Below are positions 1 to 9,375 of a DNA stretch of 64,000 nucleotides, one piece after another; position 1 is the first letter of the stretch, and the number at the start of each line of letters is the position of its first letter. The position numbers were made by a program, and so were the translations under genes. Location: the NCBI GenBank assembly GCA_032718865.1, contig JALUTQ010000033.1, positions 248,001 through 312,000 on the forward strand, given 5' to 3'. The DNA is from Tilletia caries. Taxonomy: Eukaryota > Basidiomycota > Exobasidiomycetes > Tilletiales > Tilletiaceae. Below the pieces are notes generated by a model. It had not been told where the DNA came from and did not search any database. It worked only from the letters and a program-made list of their open reading frames with translations.

Positions 1-1
1 C

Positions 2-106
2 AAGATAGGACGGAGTGGAGATGTAGGCCTCCTAATGGGGACCGTATGCGGAATGTGCTTCTACCTGCGTAATGTTGGCCGGAAAGTCTTGAGAGCCTCG
101 AGCTGA
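2..106 (+). CDS. 3' end of a J-domain-like paralog (partial)
   Basis: An open frame enters from the left edge and ends at a TGA at 104-106. It encodes about 34 residues with the ending YLRNVGRKVLRASS. This is almost identical to the C-terminus of the complete J-domain-like gene at 23113-23847 on the other strand (ending YLRNVGRKVLRASG), and the similarity continues past the stop codon. It is therefore the last exon piece of a second copy of that gene, lying on the plus strand. Only the membrane-anchor-like C-terminus is visible, so whether the rest is intact cannot be judged. It converges on the dehydrogenase gene ending at 3968. Confidence 0.7.
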   Translation, partial: KIGRSGDVGLLMGTVCGMCFYLRNVGRKVLRASS

Positions 107-334
107 TCATGTGAGTCTATTCAACTTTTCCCAAAGCTCACGAGATATGGGATACGAACCTAACAGAGAAACAGATCTTCTTCAATCATAGTCATTTCGA
201 GTGGAACTTCCGCCAGGCGTTTCGGTCACACGAGAAGTTACAGGCTGTCGGAAGCACGACATGTTCGTTCGACGTTTTGTTTGTTTGTTACGCAACACAA
301 CAACGTATCTCTCATCTGACCTTCACGTTGCACT

Positions 335-347
335 CCAAGGAGAATGC
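335..347. repeat. Target-site duplication, left copy
   Basis: CCAAGGAGAATGC, identical to 3755-3767. The homologous uninserted site in the inverted copy reads CCAGCAGAATGC, a single slightly diverged copy. Confidence 0.85.
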
Positions 348-639
348 CGGCTGGCGGGACTGCCTGGACAACCAAGCCCCATCGACCAGACGCTGCTGCC
401 CCCGGAGCACCTCGCAACATCGCCGTTCTTCCGCCCACCCACTGGTCCGACCCTCTCACTGGACGACTCGCCAGCAGCAGAGGCGGCCGCGCGCTCTTAC
501 ACCACTGTCCTGGTCAACCACGCCTCGAGGGTGGACAGGCCGCTAGAGCGCGCTGTCTCAGTCGCCTGGGCGCCGTGGAGCACGCCCATCAACCAGCACC
601 CGCGTGTTCAAGTCATGCTTGGGCCCCGGGATCAGGCGG

Positions 640-1603
640 TGAGTGCGCACGAGCAGCTGCTGCAGCGAGCCGCTCGCGAGGGGGACATGGTAGCATACAG
701 TGATGCTTCATTGATGGGCATGGACAGAGGTGTGGGAGTCAGTGTGAGGCATGGGCTCCGACTTTGTGTGGAAACACATTGGGCGGTCACCGCTGAGGCT
801 GAGGTTTTTTTGACTTGGAGGCTTGGGGATTGTTTGCGGCGTTCTGTCATGCTGTGGCGGCCCAACGTCCTTTCAGTACTCACATTGTCATCTTCACAGA
901 TAACCTCTCGGTCGCGCGATCAGCACTGGCCCAGCCACGCGGCTCGAGCCAAAGGACCTTCCTGCGGCTGCAGCAACGTGTGCGGCACTGGCTCGCCGTT
1001 GACGCCCGGCACCGCCTCACCATCGCCTGGGTCCCCGGTCACTCGGAAATTGTGGGTAACGAGCGTGCGGACCAGCTGGCAAGAGCTGGCGCAGAGCGCA
1101 AGGCGGTGGACGGACGCGCGCCTGATGAGGCAGTGTGTGAAGAGCGCACCTTCGCCTCTTTCCAGCGTTGGGACCGGCAGCAGCTCCACGAGGTTTGGTC
1201 ATTGCGGTGGGACCTCATCAAGGGCGAGCACCAACACTACGCGCAATACAGGGTACGGGCCCCTACACTCCGTCCTTCTCCCGATCTGGTTCTCCCTCGG
1301 CGACTGCATGGCTTGCTGCTATCAGTGCGCACAGGGCACGGCGACTTTGCGCCATATCACGAACGATTCCAGCACGACGACGCGTCTCTCAACTGCCGAT
1401 GCGAAGCCCTCAAAACTCCAGAGCACCCCCTATTCTGCGAGACCTACGGCCCCCTCCAGCACCTACTCCACGACGACAACGGTCGAATCTCTCTCCCGTG
1501 GCTACTCGACTCTCGGCAGGGCTCTCTCGCCTTTGCACGGTATGCTCAGGCATCTAATGCCTTCAACTGCAGCCACCAGCCTCCTGTCCTCCAGCAGGCA
1601 TAG
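640..1603 (+). pseudogene. LINE (non-LTR retrotransposon) 3' ORF remnant: RNase H and C-terminal CCHC-like motif
   Basis: The translation shows RNase H features in order: a first-strand Asp in MVAYSDAS (about 688-711), the stretch THIVIFTDNLSVARSAL (about 882-933) and the signature LTIAWVPGHSEIVGNERADQ (about 1015-1074). A cysteine/histidine pattern C-x-C-x7-H-x4-C follows near 1397-1441, as at the C-terminus of Tad/I-type LINE ORF2. The first block is in a different frame from the rest. The shift falls at a run of seven T near 806-812. There is no reverse transcriptase upstream because the element is truncated at 348. It ends with TAG at 1601-1603. It is a dead copy, and the family assignment beyond Tad/I-like is not certain. 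Confidence 0.75.
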
Positions 1604-2480
1604 TTAGGACAACGCGCGCCTGCGCATCTCTCGGGAACCTCTGATGGGTAGAATTATTCCTGACCTGGGTGCGTACCTTACCAGAGTGTTCCCCTAACTT
1701 TTTCGCCTTGTTGAATAACAGGTCGCTGGGGGCTGGGAGTGGGATTTAAATACAGACTTAGTCAACAAAGTTAAGTAGCAGCAACTTACGCCTTGGAACC
1801 ATAGTGACCTGGCTGTCGGCTGAAGCCCAGAGGCCAGGGTGTCCCTCAGACTCGATGTGGACCTCAGACCCTTATGACCTGGTAGAGATGTGCGAAGACG
1901 TGACTGGGGGCGCGTCCTCTCCCCCCCTCCCCTTTTCGCGAATCTTTTGTATCAGAAAGGTCACCAAATCTCAGCCCAGCACGGCTACGCAGAAGCTCAA
2001 GGTAGCTTCGCTACCCTTCGTCTGCTTCGCCATGCGGCTGCGACCTGCGATCGTAGCTACGAGCATCTATATCATTGTCCATGTAACATTTTGAATGTTG
2101 ATCAAACTTGCGTGAAAAAGGGATTGAGGAACTTCACACACGTAATCATCCCGCACGGCTGTATCTACCAAGGAAGCAGAAAGCAAAGAATGATATGTCA
2201 TATGATGGCTTCGCGCAGAGAGAGACAATTGACAAACAAGACGGAGAATAGCTGCGAGCGCAATGAAGATAAGATTAAAAGACTGAGGAGAAAAAAGCGT
2301 GAGGCTAATGCAGAAGGAGAGGTTAGGGGATAGGAAACATAAGCGGCCGGGGAAGCAGACGGAAGGGACGTAGAAGACGGGCGAAGGCTGAGACCGGAGA
2401 CGAATGGGCAAAGGAATGCCAACAGAGCTTGATGCGAAGGTAAGGGAATATAGAAGAGGCAAGAGCACAGCAGAAAGAAA
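1604..2480. other. No gene seen; interior of the retrotransposed insertion
   Basis: Short frames only, none with recognisable domains. It lies between the LINE remnant and the pentanucleotide array and may be LINE 3' untranslated sequence or transduced flanking DNA. Confidence 0.5.
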
Positions 2481-2530
2481 GTCAGATCAGGTCAGGTCAG
2501 GTCAGGTCAGCCGTCAGGTCAGGTCAGGTC
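2481..2530. repeat. AGGTC pentanucleotide array
   Basis: Repeats of AGGTC (GTCAG register) in two blocks separated by a CCGTCAG interruption. It sits inside the retrotransposed insertion, next to the malate dehydrogenase fragment. Confidence 0.8.
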
Positions 2531-2544
2531 CAGTGTTGAACATA

Positions 2545-2960
2545 CTATTGGAGTATGGAACCCTGGGCGACTTGAGAGAGGAGAAGCACAATGGTGACGC
2601 CGAAGGTGGCCACCGACGACGGACACATTGACCTCGGCGGGCTTGACGTTGGCAATGTCGAAGTGGAAGGTGGAGGCGCGTGTGATGTCAAAGGTGGTGA
2701 CCCGTGACACAGAACAGACTGTACGAAGATATGCAGTGATGAGCACCATTTTAACTCATGAAGCGTCAGAGCCGTTAGAAGAAGGAGAGGGGGGTCGGGG
2801 GGGAAAACCCACCGCTTGGGGTCGTAAAGACTTGAAGACCTCGGCGACGATGGGCACGGTGGAGTTGACGGGGTTGGAGATGACGAGGTGGTGTGCTTTG
2901 GGAGCAACCTTGGCAGCGGCTTTGTCGAGGGAGAGAGCTGTCCGATGGGGCATGGTGAGT
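2545..2960 (-). pseudogene. Malate dehydrogenase gene fragment, decayed
   Basis: On the minus strand the frames read KAAAKVAPKAH, then HLVISNPVNSTVPIVAEVFK, YDPKR, VTTFDITRASTF, NVSVVGGH and FGVTIVLLLSQ. These are the ordered landmarks of the NAD-dependent malate dehydrogenase core (ISNPVNSTVPI, YDPKRLFGVTTLDVVRAxTF, VVGGHSGVTIVPLLSQ). A stretch with GTGGGT donor and TACAG acceptor interrupts the YDPKR/L boundary like an unspliced intron. There are frame breaks around LF-GVTT and GGH-SGVT, and the N- and C-terminal thirds are missing. It is a non-functional piece of genomic origin (intron retained), lying antisense inside the LINE-bearing insertion. Confidence 0.8.
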
Positions 2961-3061
2961 GAGGAAAGTCAGTCTACTCATCTTGACGACGTCGACCGGA
3001 TTCATAAGAGCAGAGAGCTGAAAAACGAATGGGTGAGTAAGGACCTAACCCGGAGCACCTG

Positions 3062-3732
3062 ATGCAGATGCGCGTATAAACACGAGGCTCACCTTGGATG
3101 ACAATTCGGGAGTGCTGACTGCTGGGCCGGACCCAGAATGGGAACAAAGCAGAGACTGGTATGGGTAAGTGGTATCAGCCATCAGGTTAAGCAAGAAAAA
3201 GCAAAACAGCGGTGAGCATCATTAACTTGAACCTTGGTGAGCAGAGAGCGGGTTAAAAGAAATCGGAGGGGATTGTTCAATTCGCATGATGCTTGTCGGG
3301 CTTCGATGGTAGCGTGAAGAAAGGCTGGCGGTGTTGGTTGTCGTCTGTCGAGTGTCGAAATGAACTGATTACGTATGCAAGATTTCTGCACTCTGTGCTT
3401 ATGTAAGGAAAACCAAACTTTGGCTCAAGGACAGATCAGTCAATTATGATGCTACAACCACGAAACCTGTGCCAGAAGTTGCAGGACTAGATTTGGTCAA
3501 GGGTCTACTGATTCAGAATGGTGTGTTGTGTTGGTAGTTGCGAAGAAAAGTCCCAAACTACGAGCCTGAATGGCAAAAAGCTTACGGCCGTAAGGCGGGA
3601 GCCGCCCTATAACCCCTTAACTAAAGTTAGGGGAATGGAGTTGGTCTTGTACTGACTCGGTGCGCCAGTGCTCGTCTTTGTTGAGCATCGAAAGTCTCCG
3701 TTGTAATTCTTTCACCTCGCACTTGAAAATCA
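3062..3732. other. No gene seen; 3' part of the retrotransposed insertion
   Basis: Only short spurious frames. It ends in the (ATC)n tail. Confidence 0.5.
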
Positions 3733-3753
3733 ATCATCATCATCATCATCATC
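3733..3753 (+). repeat. (ATC)7 tail of the retrotransposed insertion
   Basis: Seven ATC units, followed by one A and then the right target-site duplication at 3755. Its position at the end of the insertion on the LINE sense strand fits a microsatellite-type 3' tail of a non-LTR element. The poly-His readings it gives in translation are artefacts. Confidence 0.75.
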
Positions 3754-3754
3754 A

Positions 3755-3767
3755 CCAAGGAGAATGC
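3755..3767. repeat. Target-site duplication, right copy
   Basis: CCAAGGAGAATGC, identical to 335-347. The sequence after it (GTGAGACGGGAGG...) continues the match to the inverted paralogous locus. Confidence 0.85.
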
Positions 3768-3967
3768 GTGAGACGGGAGGAGTATTGTTCTGAGATTCGC
3801 TGTTGGAAAGGCGAGAGAGCGAACATTCAACGCAGGGAGAGTCAGATTTCGTCCGGTGGTGGGCCCATAACGATCTGCGGGCACCATATCTCTAACAAGA
3901 ATATCAAAGTCCTCCGACAAACGACAGAAGCAAACACAGTTCCCGTCCCGGGCACCTCCTTCCTCGA

Positions 3968-5475
3968 TCACAAGTTCGACATCCGACCTTCCTCCTTCAA
4001 AACCTGCCGAATATCCACACCGACCTTCTGCTTGGCGAACGCTTCCACAAAAGCATCCAGATCCCGCCCGGCCTCCCCACCCTCGTCCCTCGCGTACCAC
4101 GCCGCTCGGCCAATCTTCCCATACGGCACCAAAAACGCTCCGCTCTGCTTCTCCTCGTCAAAGGCAGGGCTGGCGCAGGCGTAGAGCTGCGTCAGGGCGC
4201 CCTGCTCGACGGAAAGCTGGAAAGGGTAGGCGACAAAGTCGATGATGGAGGTGATCAGACTGCCGTAGGAGAGGGAAAGACCTGCTAGGAGGTTGGAGCG
4301 GATGACGCCTGGGTGAAGGGAGGCGGAGGAGATCGCGAGCTGGTTCTGCTCCGCGAGTGCCTTAACCCGGTTGGCGAGGAGAATGTTCCCTGTCTGTCAG
4401 GGAGGAAAAGAGTCACGCATTATGTCAAATGAACACTGTCAAACTCATAAACGAAAATGACAAGAAATGTAAATCTGACGCGTCTCCAGAACTCACTTTG
4501 CTCTTGCCGTACCTATTTGACGAACAGCGTGTGACCCCAGGGGACAGACATAAACATGAGCTTTCACACAAGCGCGCATTAACGCCAAAACCAAACACTC
4601 ACCGGAACCAAGTCGCCAGAACTTCCGGTGCGAACTGCCGATTGACAGCCTCGAGATCCTTCCAGCCCCCATCGATGCGAGACTTGGTCAAGACTGTGTG
4701 ACCCATGGACGACACTTGGACGACGCGGACGGTCTTGCCTGTGTCTGCGTACTCGGGCAGGCGCGCGGTTGCGGCGAGAGTGGGCATCAGAAGCATCGTG
4801 AGGAGGTCTGCGAATGAGAGTGGCGTGGCGTTTTCGCATAGGGTGAGACTTATGTTGAATGACTGGAGAGAGCGTGCTGATTTGGTTACGGTTGAGATGA
4901 ACTCACAGTGGCCCACGACATTGGTACCGATTTGCATCTCCAGTCCATCCTTCGTCTTCGTGTACGGCAGCGACATGACTCCACTGCACGAGTGAGAGAA
5001 GAAAAAATTGAAGGAAGCTCGCCCGCCCGTCAGCAGTGACCATTTGCAACATGATAGGGATCCATGCGAGGCGAGGGGTAAGGGAAAAAGGAATGCTCAC
5101 GCGTTGTTCAAGAGGATATCCAACCGAGTCTCCTTCTTCGTAAACGTCTCCGCCGCCTTCTTCACACTCTCCAAGCTGCTCAGGTCAAGCGGCAAGTACT
5201 CCAGCCGACCCATGACCTCCTCCACATCCACCTTCCCTCCCGACAAACCAGCAGCCTCCGGCGCATCCCGTCTCCACCGCTTCTCATCCCCCAACCACGC
5301 CCGGATCCTTTCGAGCGCCTCCCACGCGCGTCTCGGACCGACAGGCGAGGTAGACGCGGGACGCACCGGCCAGGACGAGCATCCGGGCGGAGGCCTCGCC
5401 GATGCCGGAGTTGGCGCCTGTGATGAGGACGATTTTGCCGGTGAGCGGGGGGATTTGAGTGGTGCTGAAGGCCAT
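3968..5475 (-). CDS. Short-chain dehydrogenase/reductase, retinol-dehydrogenase-like (one frame break in exon 1)
   Basis: Exons by hand: 5101-5475, 4907-4983, 4603-4807, 4497-4512 (16 nt) and 3968-4393; about 365 aa. The N-terminal Rossmann motif is TGANSGIGEASAR (about residues 20-32), followed by VYLACRSE, DLSSLESV and ILLNNAGVM (NNAG). The active-site region is VQVSSMGH with FRYGKSK (YxxxK spans the join with the 16-nt exon), then LHPGV. These are hallmarks of classical SDRs of the WW-oxidoreductase/RDH type, which use NADP(H) on a lipid or carbonyl substrate; the substrate is unknown. Within exon 1, near 5290-5340, the reading frame must shift (one extra base, in ETR/AWEALERI), so the gene is either damaged or carries an assembly indel. 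Its last exon is copied as a pseudogene at about 22010-22448. Confidence 0.75.
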
Positions 5476-6259
5476 TTTTCTGTATATTTGTTTATTGATC
5501 CTGTGTGTGAAGGGGCGGCTGAGAGAAGGGCAGGGGTTTGGGCAAGGCGAGAAGTGGGAAAGAAGGAGACAGACAGGGGCAAGTGTCAGCTACTTATGAC
5601 ACTCTGTCAGCGACCCCTTCGCCAGACATCCGAAAGGAGAAGAAAGGAGAAAGGATAGATGCGCACTTTCTTAAAGAAGTCCGGTCCGAACGCTCAACTT
5701 GCCAGGTGTAGGTGCGGATGTGTGATGGACGTCTTCCCGCAAGATAAGTCTCTGCAAAGCCCCCCTTTATATAGGACGGGAGCGTTCCCGGATAGCACGT
5801 TCCGAGGCATTCGGACCCAACCTCGCTCCGGGCTCCCACTCGCTGCTGCCATCGATGAATCGCGCATCATCAGCATCGTCCCCAGCGCACGCCGCACAGG
5901 CCCCAAAGGTGGAAAGTGCGGGGGGGGAACGGTGCCAAACGTCCTGACCCACACAAGTCACAACCGCGTGGCCAGCTGCCAGCTCTCCTCTTCACATTTC
6001 CCACACAAGAAATGGAAGGGCTATACGTAGAGTGGTAGGGCAGGGCAGGGCAGGGCAAGGGACAAAGCCATCAAGTCCAGCGCACAGGAAGAAGAAAAAA
6101 ACAGGAGATGGAGAGATACATAAGAATGGGTAGCTTGGGAACGAGAGGACCAGATGCGAAAGAATCAAGAAGGGAGACCGATGGGAGAGTCACAGTTCCG
6201 ATTTTCCTCCCCCTCCCCCCTCTCCTTCCCCTGCCATGCAGTTTCGTTCACACAAAAAC
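5476..6259. other. Intergenic: dehydrogenase promoter and ABC transporter 3' flank
   Basis: No credible gene. On the minus strand TATATAAAG at 5765-5773, about 290 bp upstream of the dehydrogenase start, could be its TATA box. The rest contains a GGGCA-type run (about 6038-6055) and the 3' flank of the ABC transporter gene. Confidence 0.5.
5765..5773 (-). promoter_or_regulatory. Possible TATA box of the dehydrogenase gene
   Basis: TATATAAAG on the minus strand within otherwise GC-rich DNA, about 290 bp upstream of the ATG at 5475. Position and sequence are suggestive only. Confidence 0.35.
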
Positions 6260-9146
6260 TTAAGCCTTGCTGAACGCTAGTTCGCCCTTGATCACATCCA
6301 CCCGTTCTTTCCAGGTGTCGACCTCTGCCAGCTTCCCCTGTTGTACCAAGAAAAGAAAGAAAGAGGTGAGTCAACAGCGAGATAAAAGGGGGGGTAAAGA
6401 GAAAACGCACCTCAAGGTCAGCTATCTCCTGATCAAAGCTCATGAGCTCCTTCTCGGTCCCGATCTGCTCGATGTCCCAGGTCCCGTCGGTGCCGGACAG
6501 CTTGAGCAGGGTGGAGTGGTACTTGAAGAGCGAGGGCCGGTGCGAGATCGTGATGAGAGCTGGGTTCGATCACAAAAAAAAATCACAGATAATCAGTATC
6601 CTTGAGGGTCAACCAGAACTACCAGAAAGGAAGGGAGAGGAGGAAACTCACTAATCCCAAGATCCTTCGCATGGCCATACATCAACCCCTCCACATCCGT
6701 CGAGACCGCACTCGTACACTCATCCAACACACCCACCTTCGGCTTCTGATAAAACAGCCGCGCCAGGCCCATCCGCTGCTTCTCCCCCCCACTCAGCACA
6801 TCCTTCCACTCCTTCCTCGTCTCCCACCCGCCCTCTCTCTCGGGAAGGTACGCCAGGTGGACGTTCTTCAGGATCTCGAGGAGCTCAGCGTCAGTGCCGC
6901 CCCGGGCGAGGTACTCCGGGTAGGTGGACGGGTAGATGACTTGGTCCCGGAGGGAGCCGGTGGAGAGGTAGGGGCGTTGCGGGAGGAGCATGATTTCTTT
7001 GTCGGCGGGGACGTCGACTTGCCCCCCGAAGACGGGCCAGAGACCGGCGAGGACGCGGGCGATGGCTGTCTTGCCCACTCCTAATTGTATGCGTACAAGA
7101 GCTGAGTTAGTAAGATATAAAAGAGAGGGAGGGAGGTCTTGGAGGGAGGAAAGAACGCACCATTGGGGCCGGTGATGAGCACGTGGTCACCCGGTCGGAT
7201 GGAGACGTTGAGGTCCTTGACGAGTTCCTCGCCGCCGCGCTCCATCCCCGGCGCGGGCGCGACGATGGGCACCCGCTGGAAGGAGACACCATCGTGGCCC
7301 TTGACGAGCTTGCCGTGGATCTGCCCGGGTGAATTCAAGGAAGAATCAGCACATCAACACAGAACCAGAGAACGAGAGAAGACAGAGAGAATACTGACGT
7401 TGCCGAGGTCGTAGAAAGGCGTGTCATCCTCGAGGCCCTCTGGTCTGGGCAGGGTCTGGTACTGGTCCCGGTTGAGGAGGTGCAGGGTGGAGATGAGGGT
7501 GTATACGCGGGAGGTGAAGCCGGCGAGCTCTGCGAGTTCCTTGTAGGAGTACATCAGACGGGATCCGGCGTCGGCGAGGGAGAGGAGGAGACGTCTGTTG
7601 GAGATGTAGCCTTTCGGAATGGGAGAGACAGGAGGTGAGTGAGGGAGGAAAGGAAGGAAGCAGGGGGACGAGAGGGAGAGGGGACGAGAGGGAGAGAGGA
7701 CTCACTCTCTGTCTTTTGGGCGACGCCAGAGGTGACTGCGCTGATGGCCTTCTTGGATACAGCATCTTCAGAGACGGCGGTAGGCACGCCTGGTGCGGCC
7801 ATGTCGACGCCACCGGTCTCCTTACTGGCAATAGCAGCTGCGGTATTCGCCGGCGAAGCATCCGCCGTCTTGGAGCCAAAGAGGAACGGCGAGGCAATGA
7901 TGGCATACCCCGCTGCGGACCAGGCATACTTGAGCACGAAATCCTCAGTCATGCTGTATGCGATGCGGATCTTGAAGATGGAGTTGACGTGTCGGATGAG
8001 ACGCATGTAGGCGCGATTGAGGATGTTGGCCTCGATGGCAGCGCCGTTGTAGAATGCGATTTCCTCGGCATTGGTGATGAGGCGCGTGTGGGCATTGCGG
8101 AAGTCGCCCTCGAGTTTGGCCTCGATGGCAGCGAGCTTGCCGAAGGCCGGGGTGACCTTGCGGAGGATGTAGCCGGTGAGGAGGTAGTTGACGAGCAAGC
8201 CGGAGACACCCTTGAGGCCGAGGTTGCGTGCGAGCTGGTAGTTGAAGATGAGTATGTCGAGGGTGGGCTTGGAGATGTTGGAGTAGAGTGCGGCGAGGGT
8301 GTCGCAGAAGCGGGCGATGTCGGTGGTGATGAACTGGTCTGCGGAGTCGATGCGGCCGTCGAGGTTGATGACCTTGTACCAGTTCCTGTTCTGGGAGAGG
8401 TAGAGGTCGTGCACGTAGCGTGTGAGACGCGTGCGGAAGCCGATGGCGAGCTTGGACTGGAGGTACCGGATCATCGAGTTCGTGTACGTGGAGGGGAGTG
8501 CGAGAGCGAACCAGAGGCCGAGACCGCGGACGAATCCTTTTCCATTTGCGCTGACGAGGTCCCTGACGATCTTGCCGTCGAGACGGGCGACGAGGACGGA
8601 GAGGTAGGTGCGGAGGACGAGGAAGAAGGAGTGGAGGGCGAAGATGAAGACCTCGCGCGAGTTGTTGTGCGGGACGAGGATGAGGAAGATGGCGCGCAGC
8701 TGGCGGAAGAACTCCTTGTTGACGCCGACCTTCTTCGCGGTGGCCGCGGCGGCGCCTCCCTCGGTCCGGATCGCGCGGGCCTCCTCCTTCTTCTTGGTCG
8801 CTTCCGCTGTCGATGTCGATGTTGATCCGGACTTCGCTGCTGGGGGCGCGCTGACGACGGGCGGCTGTTTGGCGAAGTGCGGGTAGTGCTTCCGGAAGGT
8901 GGCCTCGGAGGTCGGCTTGATGTTGACGCGGGAGACGCGGGTGCCGTTGCGGACGGGGACGAGGAGCGTGTGCGAGCCGTCGCGCTGCCCGACGTATCCG
9001 ATCTGCAGCGCCCGCACCGGGTCGCTCTCCGCCGCGTCGGTGCTGAGGCCCGCCATGCCGCCGAGCGCACTCGCGAGGAACGACGACGACCGGGCCGCCA
9101 GTGCGGGCCGTGCGGCCTTTCCACCGGACTGCGACTGGGAAGACAT
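6260..9146 (-). CDS. Peroxisomal long-chain acyl-CoA ABC half-transporter (ABCD family, PXA1/PXA2-like)
   Basis: Six exons: 7706-9146, 7399-7610, 7161-7320, 6652-7080, 6411-6559 and 6260-6337, total 2469 nt, 822 aa, phase consistent throughout. The transmembrane half carries [17 protein letters not shown], and the EEA-like loop [11 protein letters not shown] typical of ABCD proteins. The nucleotide-binding domain has Walker A GPNGVGKT (split by the intron at 7081-7160), the signature [13 protein letters not shown], Walker [11 protein letters not shown] and the H-loop ISHRP. Family members sit in the peroxisomal membrane and import very-long-chain fatty acyl-CoA for beta-oxidation, as homo- or heterodimers. 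A low-complexity insert (about residues 425-480) lies between the membrane part and the ATPase. The gene is divergent from SNO1 with only 229 bp between starts. Which of PXA1 or PXA2 it corresponds to is not decided. Confidence 0.93.
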
Positions 9147-9375
9147 TGTTAATTCTTAATTACTAGTCTGCGGCAGTCAGTCAGTGTTGGGTCGAGGTCA
9201 TCCTAACCACCGCCGAGCTCATCCTCACTCTGGTGCAAGTGCAAGGGAGGGCGGGATGGCGGGATGCGGGCAGCCGGGCCGGATCAGCCGGTCAGCAGAA
9301 GATAAGATAACTAACAAACATTCGCCTCTTCATCCTGACTGCGTACCACACGCATTACTATTAGCATTAATACAA
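9147..9375. promoter_or_regulatory. Divergent promoter between the peroxisomal ABC transporter and SNO1
   Basis: 229 bp separate the two start codons, so regulatory sequence for both genes must lie here or in the adjoining coding sequence. No specific binding site was recognised. Confidence 0.6.

Larger units (their letters stand above)
348..3754 (+). mobile_element. 3.4 kb retrotransposition-type insertion with 13-bp target-site duplication
   Basis: The 13-mer CCAAGGAGAATGC occurs at 335-347 and again at 3755-3767, exactly bordering this segment. In the inverted paralogous locus near 22640-22665 the same surroundings (TTGCACTCCA..., then GAATGCGTTAGAC) are continuous with nothing inserted, so the empty site is visible. 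Inside are a 5'-truncated non-LTR retrotransposon remnant (RNase H domain and C-terminal CCHC-like motif), a long non-coding stretch, a malate dehydrogenase fragment on the opposite strand, and an (ATC)7 run directly before the right target-site copy. A simple-sequence 3' tail and a 13-bp duplication fit target-primed reverse transcription. It may be one long transcript or a nested composite. Confidence 0.8.
1..4420. repeat. Left arm of an inverted segmental duplication (split by an insertion)
   Basis: Positions 1-347 match the reverse complement of about 23217-22660, and 3755 to about 4420 match the reverse complement of about 22660-21985. The shared block holds the J-gene 3' end, its 3' flank, and the last exon plus part of the last intron of the dehydrogenase gene. 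The left arm is interrupted at 348-3754 by a mobile insertion absent from the right arm. The arm probably continues beyond the left edge of the window. Confidence 0.85.

Noticed and set aside
201..1607. Single 468-residue protein
   Set aside because: It begins with a non-ATG codon in duplicated 3' flank, crosses the insertion border at 348, and leaves the RNase H frame after about 806; not one gene.
3660..3790. Poly-histidine protein segment
   Set aside because: The His run is a translation of the (ATC)n retrotransposon tail.
5097..5582. Dehydrogenase exon 1 read as an intron-containing exon to explain the frame change
   Set aside because: No donor/acceptor pair removes the break without deleting conserved LACRSE or WEALERI sequence; a one-base indel is simpler.
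7635..8825. 396-residue open frame on the plus strand
   Set aside because: Exact antisense shadow of the first exon of the peroxisomal ABC transporter; its acidic Glu/Asp/Val-rich composition is the mirror of the real protein's codon bias.
9184..9375. In-frame upstream extension of SNO1
   Set aside because: Lacks family similarity, and the conserved MAVTVGVLALQG start fits the usual PdxT N-terminus; the extension would also overlap the shared promoter.
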